From NCBI GenBank assembly GCA_039810885.1, contig JBDHXV010000003.1, positions 1-64,000 of the forward strand: 64,000 nucleotides of DNA, in the 5' to 3' direction. Positions 41,716 through 50,461 of the stretch are shown here, in pieces. Position numbers and translations under genes: made by a program. Source of the DNA: BJGO01 sp039810885 (GTDB lineage Bacteria > Bacteroidota > Bacteroidia > Chitinophagales > UBA10324). Numbering within the stretch: position 1 is the first letter of the stretch; each line of letters opens with the position of its first letter. The notes under the pieces are model-generated. The model was given only the letters and a program-made list of their open reading frames with translations, searched no databases and was not told the origin of the DNA.

Positions 41716-44154
41716 TTACTTTTTGAGTAATTCAACTTCTTTCTTCAACGCTTCAATTTGTTGTTGCTGTTCTTGAATAGCACTAATCAATACCGGAATA
41801 AGACCCATATAATTCACCGATTTATATTCAATCATAACATTATCGGGCTGTGATTCGCCATCCGGCTTTTGCATAGACACAAACTCTGCATTTTGAATCA
41901 ACTCAGGTAAAACGGTTTCTATGTCTTGTGCAATTAACCCTAATTGTGTTCCTTCGGGCAATTTCATATAACGGTACAATCCATCGTGTTTGTATTCGTA
42001 TGTGCTCGGCTTCAATAGCATCAATGCATTCAGCCCGCTTTGATAAGGGCGAACGTTTGTTTTTAACTTGATATCTGAGGTGCTTGTCAAGGTGCCGGTA
42101 TAGGTAACATTGCCATTAAAATATCCTGCATAATCATTACTCCCTGCGCCTTGTTGCCCATAGATGCCATAATCCGCTCCGGTGCTCCCGCTGCCATAGC
42201 CATAAACACCGGTAAAAGAGTTATTTCCTGTACCTGCTGCATTGCCATAAATGCCGTAACCACCTGCGCCAAAAGCACTACCTCTTATCCCTTCGCCATT
42301 GTTACCCGAGTTTGCGCCATAGATGGATGCAGATGAAGAAATAATTCCTGTTTTTTGAATGCTGATACCATAGCCAATGCCGGGCTTTGTGGCATTGATT
42401 AATTCACCACTGCCATTATTTGTGATATTAAGCACAGGGGCACTATTGGAGGAATTAGTGTTTTCTATTTTAAGAATACTGTTTGTGTAGAGAGCGCCAC
42501 TACTGATTTGTAATCGTGCTGTAGGTGCAGTACTCATCATTCCTATTTGACCATCACCCGTTATCGTCATAATTTCGGTACTGTTGTACCACAAATTAAA
42601 TTTTGCACTGCTCACATTGGAGTTAGTAGCCCCATTCAATGCCCAATAATTGGTGCCGGTGCCATTTTGAAAATGTAATCGTGCAGGATTGCCGGCTATG
42701 GATTCATTTAAAATCAAATGAGGCACAGTGGGGCCTGTGCTTGTATAAATCATCTGTACACGCCCTTCAAACTTTCCGGCTAATCCGTTTCCACTCACTA
42801 TGGCACGAATGCCATTTCCCATGATATCGCCATCAAAAGTTCCTGCATAGTTGCTGCTGGTCACTTTAGCAAACAGAGCTCCTTCGGAACTTGTCCCTCC
42901 GTGGAATTTGCCGGCATATCCGGTACCGGTAGTGAACACATCCATAGTATTTCCATTACCGTTATTTGTGGCGTAAATATTTGGAGTGCCCGAGTTTATA
43001 TTATTTTTTACCAGATATAAGTTTTCTCCATTTCCTGTCTTCATACTGTAGAAATTATATCCCTCGCCATTATTTTCTACATTCAGAACATTAGAAGAAT
43101 TAGCCGCATTAGCATTTTTAAATAAAGCAATAAGACCAGTAGAAGTATTACGCTCTGTGTGAAATAAAGCCTGTGGCGAAGTAATTCCTATACCTACATT
43201 GCCACCATTGAGGTTATAAATGTGATTTCCATTTTGAGACCAAAGGCTGTTACCTCCAACCGTATTATCTGTTCCGGGAACCCATTTGGTGCCATCATAT
43301 TTTAATACTTGCCCCATTGTTGGCGTATCAATAATGGTAACGTCATTCAAATCATTTAAAACGGTTGCTCCACCTCCACCACTGGGCAAGGTAACGGTGC
43401 CTCCGCCTTGCGAGAGGCTTAACACGCTACCATTGAGCGTTAAAGTTTGTAACTCATTGGTATTACTTAAATCGCCGGTATTGCTTATGATATTACCGTT
43501 AATGTTGATTCCGTTGCCAGCGGTGAAAGAGCCGGAGCCTCCGGTTAGATCATTTGCAGGAGCCCAAGTCGTACCATTCCATTTTAATACTTGTCCGTTA
43601 GACGCATTTTGTTGTGCGAGGCTAAGAGGCGAGGAGCCTGTACCATTACCTGACAAGGTCATATTGGTAATTACAGATTGCGTACCCCAGTTATCGCCAC
43701 TACCGCTGCTGCCACCATTTAATGATGTGCCGGAATACATTGCATAAGGGACACTCAGTAATTGTGTTGACCCCATAGGTGCATAATTATTTCCACCGGT
43801 AGGGTCCATTTCAATTTTCAACCAGATATTTCCGGCTCCCCAAGGAACGGCTGCCATACTTCCTAATTCAACGTTGCCGCCACCAACTTGCAAAGAGAAT
43901 ACACCATAAGGATTGCTGATTACGGTGTGCGTTTCCATATAAGCTGCATTTCCGCTAGGCCCTCCGTCAATCAAGGCCACGCGTATGCCAATAGTTTGAT
44001 TAACTAAAGGTGTTCCTGCATTATTTCGTGCAACCGCTTGGTAGTTGAACTTCATTGGGATTTGACAGTAAACAGAATAAATCATAAGACTCATACTTGC
44101 AGAGGTAAGTAGGAGTTGTTTACAGGCTCTCAAGAAAGTAAGGTAAGTCAACAT
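41716..44154 (-). CDS. Secreted tail-fibre-like protein with C-terminal S74 self-cleaving chaperone
   Basis: An 812-residue protein with a signal-peptide-like start (to about YCQ at residue 32). The N-terminal part (IPMKFNYQAVARNNAG, residues 33-140) is a module seen widely in Bacteroidota. The middle is a Gly/Asn/Ser-rich run of beta repeats, with many FKNANAANSSN-like and GNGxAGKFxG units, likely a trimeric fibre. The end is an intramolecular chaperone of the endosialidase/S74 type: SDIKLKTNV with the predicted Ser693/Lys698 catalytic pair, GLIAQDIETVLPEL and a final coiled coil. Such domains fold trimers and then cut themselves off. Confidence 0.88.
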   Translation of the reverse strand: MLTYLTFLRACKQLLLTSASMSLMIYSVYCQIPMKFNYQAVARNNAGTPLVNQTIGIRVALIDGGPSGNAAYMETHTVISNPYGVFSLQVGGGNVELGSMAAVPWGAGNIWLKIEMDPTGGNNYAPMGSTQLLSVPYAMYSGTSLNGGSSGSGDNWGTQSVITNMTLSGNGTGSSPLSLAQQNASNGQVLKWNGTTWAPANDLTGGSGSFTAGNGININGNIISNTGDLSNTNELQTLTLNGSVLSLSQGGGTVTLPSGGGGATVLNDLNDVTIIDTPTMGQVLKYDGTKWVPGTDNTVGGNSLWSQNGNHIYNLNGGNVGIGITSPQALFHTERNTSTGLIALFKNANAANSSNVLNVENNGEGYNFYSMKTGNGENLYLVKNNINSGTPNIYATNNGNGNTMDVFTTGTGYAGKFHGGTSSEGALFAKVTSSNYAGTFDGDIMGNGIRAIVSGNGLAGKFEGRVQMIYTSTGPTVPHLILNESIAGNPARLHFQNGTGTNYWALNGATNSNVSSAKFNLWYNSTEIMTITGDGQIGMMSTAPTARLQISSGALYTNSILKIENTNSSNSAPVLNITNNGSGELINATKPGIGYGISIQKTGIISSSASIYGANSGNNGEGIRGSAFGAGGYGIYGNAAGTGNNSFTGVYGYGSGSTGADYGIYGQQGAGSNDYAGYFNGNVTYTGTLTSTSDIKLKTNVRPYQSGLNALMLLKPSTYEYKHDGLYRYMKLPEGTQLGLIAQDIETVLPELIQNAEFVSMQKPDGESQPDNVMIEYKSVNYMGLIPVLISAIQEQQQQIEALKKEVELLKK

Positions 44155-44172
44155 TGTGTTTTGTTTAAGGTT

Positions 44173-44658
44173 TTAGTGTTTCACTATCGTATAGTGATAT
44201 TGTTGTCGATTATCGAAATCATGGATTTGTAAGATGTATGAGCCTTGAACGAGATTTGAAATATCAAGACTTAAGGTTTGATTCTGAATTTTTTTCTCTG
44301 AAATCATCAGAACATGCCCCATCATATCGAACAGGGTAGTTTGGATTTCGGAAGAGAATTTTTCAAATGCAATAAATAACTCCGCACTTGTTGGATTGGG
44401 AAAAACATGAATTCCACTTAGAATTGATAGGTTATCCATGGCGTTTATAAGGAGTGTGTTTTGTTGAAAGCCTTCACTTAATACTTGTAGTCCTGTGCTA
44501 TAAGTTTGAATGGCAGGCTCGCCCAGCGTAAACTGTAAAGAATAGCCGGGCATCACCTTATAATCACCGGCACTGGAAGTTACTGAGGAACTGAATGACT
44601 GTGCCTGTAATTGTAGAGTGTTGAGAATCAATAAAAAGCTTATAGCCCGAAAGCGCAT
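44173..44658 (-). CDS. Small exported protein with T9SS type A sorting domain
   Basis: A 161-residue protein. A signal peptide (to about AQS, residue 20) precedes a short beta region SSAGDYKVMPGYSLQFTLGEPAIQTY, then a sorting domain with FPNPTSAELFIAF, and the LDISNLVQGSYILQIHDF ending. The first part resembles the small domain often found before such sorting signals. It is 18 bases upstream of the tail-fibre gene on the same strand, so the two are co-expressed. Confidence 0.85.
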   Translation of the reverse strand: MRFRAISFLLILNTLQLQAQSFSSSVTSSAGDYKVMPGYSLQFTLGEPAIQTYSTGLQVLSEGFQQNTLLINAMDNLSILSGIHVFPNPTSAELFIAFEKFSSEIQTTLFDMMGHVLMISEKKIQNQTLSLDISNLVQGSYILQIHDFDNRQQYHYTIVKH

Positions 44659-44859
44659 TTTGGTGTTATTTCAGACCTTGTTACTTCAACAAATTAAAAT
44701 GGTTACATTCCACAGTTTGCATTACTTCTTACATTTTAATAAGTTCTATGGTGTCTCCTTTAGGGATGCTTGAAATATTCTTATAAGAAAAATAACCGCC
44801 AAGGCATGTGTATTAATCTTATTTTTAGTGTCTTTTTAAAAATGTGTTAAGAAGTACGT

Positions 44860-45390
44860 ATGCAGTTTACCGATGTTTTAGAAATTTTGAAATACACCCT
44901 ACCCGGGTTAGTCGTTTTTATAGCCGTGTATTATACGCTTAATTCCTATTTGGCATCTGAGAATAAAAGAAAGAATATGGAAATACGTTCCATACATTTT
45001 CGAGAATCTCTTCCAATACGTTTACAAGCTTATGAACGAATGACCCTGTTTCTTGAACGAATAACTCCAGTGAATTTAATCTCTAGGGTAAACAAGCAAG
45101 ATATGACAGCACATGAACTGCATATTGCTCTGTTGCAAAATATAAAAATGGAATACGACCATAACCTGACACAACAACTTTATATATCATTAGACACGTG
45201 GCAAATGATCTTTCAGGTTAAAGAAGAAATCATCAGTATCATTAATCGTGTGGCGATAGAAGTCTCGCCGGAAGCCCCTTCAAAAGAACTAAGCAGAAAG
45301 ATTATTGAATATTTTATAAATAACGAGCAGATTCTTCCGACACAAAAAGCATTGAATACACTCAAACAAGAAGTATCTAAAATATTTTAA
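44860..45390 (+). CDS. Conserved Bacteroidota membrane-anchored protein (DUF7935-like)
   Basis: A 176-residue protein with one N-terminal membrane helix (about residues 8-30, PGLVVFIAVYYTLNSYL) and a cytoplasmic helical body. The ESLPIRLQAYERMTLFLERITPVNLISRV block is one I recognise as a conserved Bacteroidota family, which I believe is catalogued as DUF7935; this is from memory. Function unknown. It stands 12 bases before the methylmalonyl-CoA mutase gene, so the two are likely co-expressed. Confidence 0.72.
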   Translation: MQFTDVLEILKYTLPGLVVFIAVYYTLNSYLASENKRKNMEIRSIHFRESLPIRLQAYERMTLFLERITPVNLISRVNKQDMTAHELHIALLQNIKMEYDHNLTQQLYISLDTWQMIFQVKEEIISIINRVAIEVSPEAPSKELSRKIIEYFINNEQILPTQKALNTLKQEVSKIF

Positions 45391-45402
45391 GCCTTTCTTA
45401 TA

Positions 45403-46965
45403 ATGGTTCAGGAACAAAAACGAAAATATCAAACCGATTCGGGAATAGAAATTGAAGAACTGTATTGCATCCCCATCCCTTTATCGGAAAAACCGGGAAT
45501 CTATCCTTTTACACGCGGAGTGCATCCGACTATGTATAGGGATAAGTTATGGACAATGAGACAGTATGCAGGGTTTTCTACATCGGAAGAATCTAACAAA
45601 CGCTATCATTATTTGTTACAACAAGGCACAATGGGCTTGTCGGTAGCTTTTGATTTACCTACCCAAATTGGATACGACAGTGACCATGCTATGGCAGAAG
45701 GCGAAGTAGGTAAAGTAGGTGTTGCCATTGACTCACTCGAAGATATGGAAGTGCTATTTGATAATATTCCCTTAGAGCAAATCAGCACTTCCATGACAAT
45801 AAATGCTACCGCGTTTATTCTGTTGTCATTTTACATAGCTCTTGCAAAAAAGCGAGGGAATGATTTAATGAAGTTAAGTGGAACCATACAAAATGATATC
45901 CTGAAAGAATATGCCGCACGAGGTACTTATATTTACCCACCCGCTCCGTCCATGCGTTTAATAACGGATATCTTTGACTATTGCAGCAAAGAAGTGCCTA
46001 ATTGGAACACTATTTCAGTATCGGGTTATCATATTCGCGAGGCCGGCGCAGATGCTGTTCAGGAATTGGCATTCACGCTATCTAACGGTAAGACCTATTT
46101 AAAAGCGGCAATAGACAAGGGACTTAACATAAATGTATTTGCTAAACGCATTTCCTTCTTCTTCAATGCACATAATAATTTATTTGAGGAAGTCGCCAAA
46201 TTCAGGGCTGCACGAAACATGTGGGCCAAGATTACTAAAGCGTTGGGTGCAACCGATCCTAGAGCACAGATGTTGCGCTTTCACACACAAACCGGAGGCT
46301 CCACTCTTACGGCACAACAACCGATGAATAATATTTCGCGGGTAACCTTACAGGCTTTAAGCGCCGTACTGGGGGGCACACAATCCCTGCACACTAATGG
46401 CTTTGACGAGGCCTTGTCCTTGCCTACGGAAGACGCAGCAGCCATCGCCCTGCGCACACAGCAAATTATTGCCTATGAAAGTGGAGTTACGCAGACTGTA
46501 GATCCCTTAGGAGGATCGTATTATATTGAGTCGCTTACGCAGAAAATAGAAGAAGCGGCTGCGAAGTATATTGAAACTATAGATGCTATGGGGGGATCTG
46601 TACCTGCAATTGAATCAGGATACATGCAACAACAGATAGCGCATAGTGCTTACAAATATCAAATGGCTATTGAGTCCGGAGAAAAAATAATTGTAGGAGT
46701 AAATAAGTTTTTAAAGAAAGAAGATCCGGTTAAAAATATCTTTAAAGTGGATGACAGTATTCGCACGTTGCAGTCGAACAAGTTGAATGCGCTTCGTTTA
46801 AAGCGCAACAACAAACAAGTTGCAAGTTGTTTGGAGGCTATCAGTCGTGCGGCTAATACAGATGCGAACTTAATGCCGTTCGTTATTGAAGCAGCATCAG
46901 CCTATTGTACCTTGGGCGAAATTGCCGACACGTTACGGAATATTTTTGGTGAATACAAGGGATAA
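45403..46965 (+). CDS. Methylmalonyl-CoA mutase family protein, catalytic chain only
   Basis: A 520-residue TIM-barrel acyl-CoA mutase. Recognisable blocks are YPFTRGVHPTMYRDKLWTMRQYAGFST, GLSVAFDLPTQIGYDSDHAM, IDSLEDMEVLF, LSGTIQNDILKEYAARGTYIYPP and HTQTGGSTLTAQQPMNN. Two residues that separate methylmalonyl-CoA mutases from isobutyryl-CoA mutases, the Tyr of RQYAGF and the Arg of AARGTY, are both of the methylmalonyl type, while the Tyr of GPYxTMY is His. No C-terminal cobalamin-binding DxHxxG domain is present, so a separate B12 subunit must be supplied from elsewhere. Its epimerase partner is at 3730. Confidence 0.9.
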   Translation: MVQEQKRKYQTDSGIEIEELYCIPIPLSEKPGIYPFTRGVHPTMYRDKLWTMRQYAGFSTSEESNKRYHYLLQQGTMGLSVAFDLPTQIGYDSDHAMAEGEVGKVGVAIDSLEDMEVLFDNIPLEQISTSMTINATAFILLSFYIALAKKRGNDLMKLSGTIQNDILKEYAARGTYIYPPAPSMRLITDIFDYCSKEVPNWNTISVSGYHIREAGADAVQELAFTLSNGKTYLKAAIDKGLNINVFAKRISFFFNAHNNLFEEVAKFRAARNMWAKITKALGATDPRAQMLRFHTQTGGSTLTAQQPMNNISRVTLQALSAVLGGTQSLHTNGFDEALSLPTEDAAAIALRTQQIIAYESGVTQTVDPLGGSYYIESLTQKIEEAAAKYIETIDAMGGSVPAIESGYMQQQIAHSAYKYQMAIESGEKIIVGVNKFLKKEDPVKNIFKVDDSIRTLQSNKLNALRLKRNNKQVASCLEAISRAANTDANLMPFVIEAASAYCTLGEIADTLRNIFGEYKG

Positions 46966-46969
46966 TACA

Positions 46970-47716
46970 ATGAAGGCATACATTCGATTAGTTGGAATTT
47001 CTATGTTGTTGCTCTTAGGAGCTTGCACAACACATTATCATTTAACCGGGACGAATTACTACGGCTATCAGATCTATAAAGGGTTACATAACAGCGAATC
47101 AGCAGAAAAATTAATTACACCCTATCGTGACAGCTTAACCAATAAAATGAATACGGTTATTGGCACTTCGGATACAATTTTAATAAAAGAACAACCTGAA
47201 GGCACTTTGGGAAATTTTTGTGCCGATGCATTTCGTGAAATTGCCGCATCGGTTGCTGCAAAATCTATTGATGTGTGTATAATGAATGCAGGCGGGTTAC
47301 GAGTTCCATCTTTACCTAAAGGAAATATAACGGTTGGGAATATCTATGAGCTCTTGCCATTCGATAATCAGTTGGTCGTTATGGAAATAAGCGGCATAGA
47401 TTTGATGACTATTTGTAATAAGATTGCAAAAAGAGGTGGGTGGCCGGTTTCAGGTTTGCGAATGAAAATACATAACGGACAGGCAATAGACGTTACCATC
47501 AATGGACAGTTGTTAAATCCTAATTCCAATTATGTAATCGCTACTAATGATTATATCGCCAATGGAGGAGACGATATGGATATGTTGAAGAATTATCAGC
47601 AACAGACTTTTAATATATTATTGCGAGAGGCATTAGTGGAATATATCCGCTCGCTAAACAGCATGCAAAAATCTATTTACGCAAAAAAAGATCAACGCAT
47701 TATTAATGAACCGTAG
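46970..47716 (+). CDS. 5'-nucleotidase C-terminal domain lipoprotein
   Basis: A 248-residue lipoprotein; the start ATG 46970 gives a lipobox LLLGAC at about residue 19. The body is the substrate-binding C-terminal domain of UshA-type nucleotidases: LGNFCADAFREIA, MNAGGLRVPSLPKGNITVGNIYELLPFDN and ATNDYIANGGDDM. The metallophosphatase half is in the next gene, which overlaps by 11 bases. The mature protein should sit on a membrane leaflet facing the periplasm. Confidence 0.9.
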   Translation: MKAYIRLVGISMLLLLGACTTHYHLTGTNYYGYQIYKGLHNSESAEKLITPYRDSLTNKMNTVIGTSDTILIKEQPEGTLGNFCADAFREIAASVAAKSIDVCIMNAGGLRVPSLPKGNITVGNIYELLPFDNQLVVMEISGIDLMTICNKIAKRGGWPVSGLRMKIHNGQAIDVTINGQLLNPNSNYVIATNDYIANGGDDMDMLKNYQQQTFNILLREALVEYIRSLNSMQKSIYAKKDQRIINEP

Positions 47717-48620
47717 AAACTTTCTTATCACTTCATCATTTCTCGGCACGGCAGCACTTTTGCATTCGCACGATGTGTTTGCCGAGGATGATGCAGACTA
47801 CAGATTAACAATCTTACATACAAATGACTGGCATAGCCGCATCGACCCGTTCCCTATGGATGGTGGAAAGTTTCAGGGAAAGGGTGGCGCAGCAGCTCGT
47901 GCCGCCATAATCAGTAAAATAAGAAAGCAAAATAAACATGTGCTCTTGCTTGATGCAGGAGATATCTTTCAAGGCACCCCGTATTTTAATTTTTACAAAG
48001 GCGAAATCGAAATGAAGCTGATGAGTGAAATGGGATATGATGCAAGTGCCATTGGCAATCATGACTTTGATGCAGGTGTAGATGGACTTGCAGCACAATT
48101 AAAGAATGCAACATTTCCTTTGCTATGTGCCAACTATGATTTTACGGGAACAGCAATGCAGCAAAAAACATTACCATATAAAATTTTTAAGAAAGGGCGA
48201 ATTAAGGTTGGGGTTTTTGGTTTAGGTATAGAACTCAAAGGGTTAGTCCCCGATAAGTTGTATGCACAAACACAATACATCGATCCAGTTTCTGTGTGTA
48301 ACAAGATGAGCGAAGAATTAAAAAATATTCATCAATGCGATTTAATAGTTTGCTTATCGCATCTTGGTTATCAATATAACAATGAAAAAATAGATGATGT
48401 TAAACTCGCTCAACAATCCAAGCATATAGATTTAATTATTGGAGGGCATACACACACCTTTTTAGATAAGCCCGAAACCATTGTAAACACAGCAGGTTCC
48501 AAGGTTCTTGTTAATCAAGTTGGATGGGCAGGCATTGTATTAGGCCGAATCGATTTTCTTTTTTCAAAAAACAAAAAAGAAAAACACATAATACACACCA
48601 CCGAAAAAATTTCGGAATAA
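47706..48620 (+). CDS. Metallophosphatase domain of split 5'-nucleotidase, Tat-exported
   Basis: A 304-residue protein with a twin-arginine-like signal (NRRNFLITSSFLG). Catalytic metal motifs of calcineurin-type phosphatases are all present: ILHTNDWHSR, LLDAGDIFQGTP, AIGNHDFDAG, CLSHLGY and IIGGHTHTFLD. It lacks the nucleoside-binding domain, which the preceding gene supplies as a separate lipoprotein. Order is therefore reversed against the single-chain enzyme. Together they would release nucleosides from extracellular nucleotides. Confidence 0.9.
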   Translation: MNRRNFLITSSFLGTAALLHSHDVFAEDDADYRLTILHTNDWHSRIDPFPMDGGKFQGKGGAAARAAIISKIRKQNKHVLLLDAGDIFQGTPYFNFYKGEIEMKLMSEMGYDASAIGNHDFDAGVDGLAAQLKNATFPLLCANYDFTGTAMQQKTLPYKIFKKGRIKVGVFGLGIELKGLVPDKLYAQTQYIDPVSVCNKMSEELKNIHQCDLIVCLSHLGYQYNNEKIDDVKLAQQSKHIDLIIGGHTHTFLDKPETIVNTAGSKVLVNQVGWAGIVLGRIDFLFSKNKKEKHIIHTTEKISE

Positions 48621-48652
48621 ACAAGACAAAAATTTTTATTTATTTCATTTTT

Positions 48653-48671
48653 CGTTGAAATTATTTCAACG
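48653..48671. promoter_or_regulatory. Perfect palindrome over the dnaA promoter
   Basis: CGTTGAAA at 48653-48660 and TTTCAACG at 48664-48671 form a perfect 8-base inverted repeat around TTA. It covers the candidate -33 TTG of dnaA and part of the spacer, so it may be an operator. It lacks the T-run of a terminator. Confidence 0.4.
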
Positions 48672-48686
48672 TATTAATTACTTTTC
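48655..48686 (+). promoter_or_regulatory. Candidate dnaA promoter
   Basis: TTG at 48655-48657, 21 bases, and TACTTTTC at 48679-48686, one base off TAnnTTTG. The dnaA ATG lies 43 bases after the -7 element. I see no DnaA box (TTATCCACA-like) in this intergenic region, so it does not look like the replication origin. Confidence 0.4.
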
Positions 48687-48728
48687 AACACGAATTACAA
48701 ATCATCACTCAAAATATATACAACTCCT

Positions 48729-50171
48729 ATGATTACAACCACAACGAAGACTTGCGAGCATGTTTGGGATAACTGTTTAAAAATATTTAAAGACAATGTC
48801 AATGCTCAAAGTTATAAGACGTGGTTTGAACCCATTAAGCCGGTAAAGATTGAAGGCAATATCCTCACGATTCAAGTTCCGAGTCAATTTTTCTATGAAT
48901 GGTTAGAAGAACATTATGTTTCAATTTTGCGCAAAACCATTAAGCGTGAACTTGGAAACGATGCACGCCTTGAATATCAAATCATCGTTGATAATAACAA
49001 CAACCCAAGCCCATATACTGTTAATATTCCAACGTATTCAGCACCCGTTTCTAAAAACCCTGAGGTGGCTGCCCCTTTAGCATTAGGTGCCCCGATTAAG
49101 AATCCGTTTATTATTCCCGGACTGAAAAAAGTAAATATTGATTCACAATTGAATAATGCTTACACGTTTGATTCTTTTGTTGAAGGCGATTGTAACCGCT
49201 TGGCTCGCTCTGCAGGCTATGCAGTTGCGAACAAGCCCGGAGGAACTTCTTTTAATCCGTTAGTTATTTATGGTGGCGTGGGTTTAGGAAAAACGCACCT
49301 GGCACAGGCTATAGGCAATATGGTAAAACAAAACTTCGCTAACAAAACAGTTTTGTTTGTTCCGTCTGAAAAATTCACCAATCAATTTATTGATTCATTA
49401 AAAAATAATGGGGTAAATGATTTCATTCACTTCTATCAATTAATAGATGTGTTGATTGTGGACGACATTCAATTCTTTGCCAATAAAGATCGCACACAAG
49501 ACATCTTCTTCCATATCTTTAATCACTTACACCAGTCAGGGAAACAACTTATCCTAACCTCCGACCGAGCACCCCGTGATTTAGAAGGCATGGAAGAGCG
49601 ATTGCTCTCTCGTTTTAAGTGGGGATTAAGTGCAGATTTAGGTACGCCAGATTTTGAAACACGCATTGCTATTCTTGAAAAGAAAATGTACAACGATGGC
49701 ATAGATTTGCCGCGCGAAGTGGTAGAGTTTGTTGCCTATAATATAAGTAACAACGTACGTGAGTTAGAAGGAGCACTTATTTCCTTGTTGGCACAAGCAT
49801 CATTAAACAGAAAAGAAATAGATGTTGAACTTGCCAAGAAAATTGTAAAAAACTTTGTTAAGAGCATTTCTCGCGAAGTATCTATCGATTATATACAAAA
49901 AGCCGTTTGCGAATACTTTAGCGTGCAGCCCGATAAGCTCAAAGAGAAAACACGCAAACGCAGCGTGGTGCAAGCTCGACAATTATCTATGTATCTGGCA
50001 AAAAACTTTACCAAGAATTCATTGAAAGTAATAGGGCGGCACTTTGGTGGCCGCGATCATAGCACTGTGATTCACTCCTGTCAGGCAGTAAAAGATATGA
50101 TGGACACAGATAAAGAGTTCAGAGAATCTGTAGCAGAATTGGAAAAAAAGATACAGATGAGCATTTCTTAA
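48729..50171 (+). CDS. dnaA: Chromosomal replication initiator DnaA
   Basis: A 480-residue initiator. Domain I opens with WDNCLKIFKDNVNAQSYKTWFEPIKP; domain II is a short linker near 95-130; domain III (AAA+) has Walker A GGVGLGKTHLAQAIG and Walker B VDVLIVDDIQFFANK-like residues, plus a box VII LLSRFKWGL; domain IV ends with the DNA-binding GRDHSTVIHSCQAVKD. All functional motifs are present. It is followed by two tRNA genes; the usual dnaN/recF neighbours are absent, as is common outside the gamma-proteobacterial arrangement. Confidence 0.96.
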   Translation: MITTTTKTCEHVWDNCLKIFKDNVNAQSYKTWFEPIKPVKIEGNILTIQVPSQFFYEWLEEHYVSILRKTIKRELGNDARLEYQIIVDNNNNPSPYTVNIPTYSAPVSKNPEVAAPLALGAPIKNPFIIPGLKKVNIDSQLNNAYTFDSFVEGDCNRLARSAGYAVANKPGGTSFNPLVIYGGVGLGKTHLAQAIGNMVKQNFANKTVLFVPSEKFTNQFIDSLKNNGVNDFIHFYQLIDVLIVDDIQFFANKDRTQDIFFHIFNHLHQSGKQLILTSDRAPRDLEGMEERLLSRFKWGLSADLGTPDFETRIAILEKKMYNDGIDLPREVVEFVAYNISNNVRELEGALISLLAQASLNRKEIDVELAKKIVKNFVKSISREVSIDYIQKAVCEYFSVQPDKLKEKTRKRSVVQARQLSMYLAKNFTKNSLKVIGRHFGGRDHSTVIHSCQAVKDMMDTDKEFRESVAELEKKIQMSIS

Positions 50172-50180
50172 TTTTTAAAT

Positions 50181-50188
50181 TATATTTG
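50181..50188 (+). promoter_or_regulatory. -7 element of tRNA-Ser
   Basis: TATATTTG is an exact TAnnTTTG, ending 12 bases before the tRNA 5' end. The -33 position has no TTG. Confidence 0.45.
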
Positions 50189-50200
50189 CCGTCCCTCAAC

Positions 50201-50292
<92 letters not shown>

Positions 50293-50382
50293 ATAGTAAA
50301 GTTCTTTACTTTCTTAATGATGCAACCACTTGATAAAAGTTATACTGTTTACTAAGTGTTGTTCAAAAAGTTCAGAAAGGTT

Positions 50383-50457
50383 CGGGGTGTAGCGTAGCCC
50401 GGTTATCGCGCCTGGTTTGGGACCAGGAGGTCGCAAGTTCGAATCTTGCCACCCCGA
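50383..50457 (+). tRNA. tRNA-Pro (TGG)
   Basis: A 75-base cloverleaf. Acceptor stem CGGGGTG/CACCCCG, anticodon stem CCTGG/CCAGG with loop TTTGGGA (anticodon TGG), T-arm GCAAG TTCGAAT CTTGC, discriminator A, no encoded CCA. It ends 4 bases before the stop codon of the convergent acetyltransferase gene. Confidence 0.94.
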
Positions 50458-50461
50458 CATT

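Noticed and set aside
43286..43747. A 153-codon plus-strand frame opposite the tail-fibre gene
   Set aside because: It lies antisense to a gene with clear S74 and repeat motifs, and its Pro/Leu/Val-rich product reflects the repetitive Gly/Asn codons of the other strand.
48621..48728. Replication origin upstream of dnaA
   Set aside because: The region is AT-rich but short and has no cluster of DnaA boxes; the dnaA neighbourhood lacks dnaN and other origin genes.
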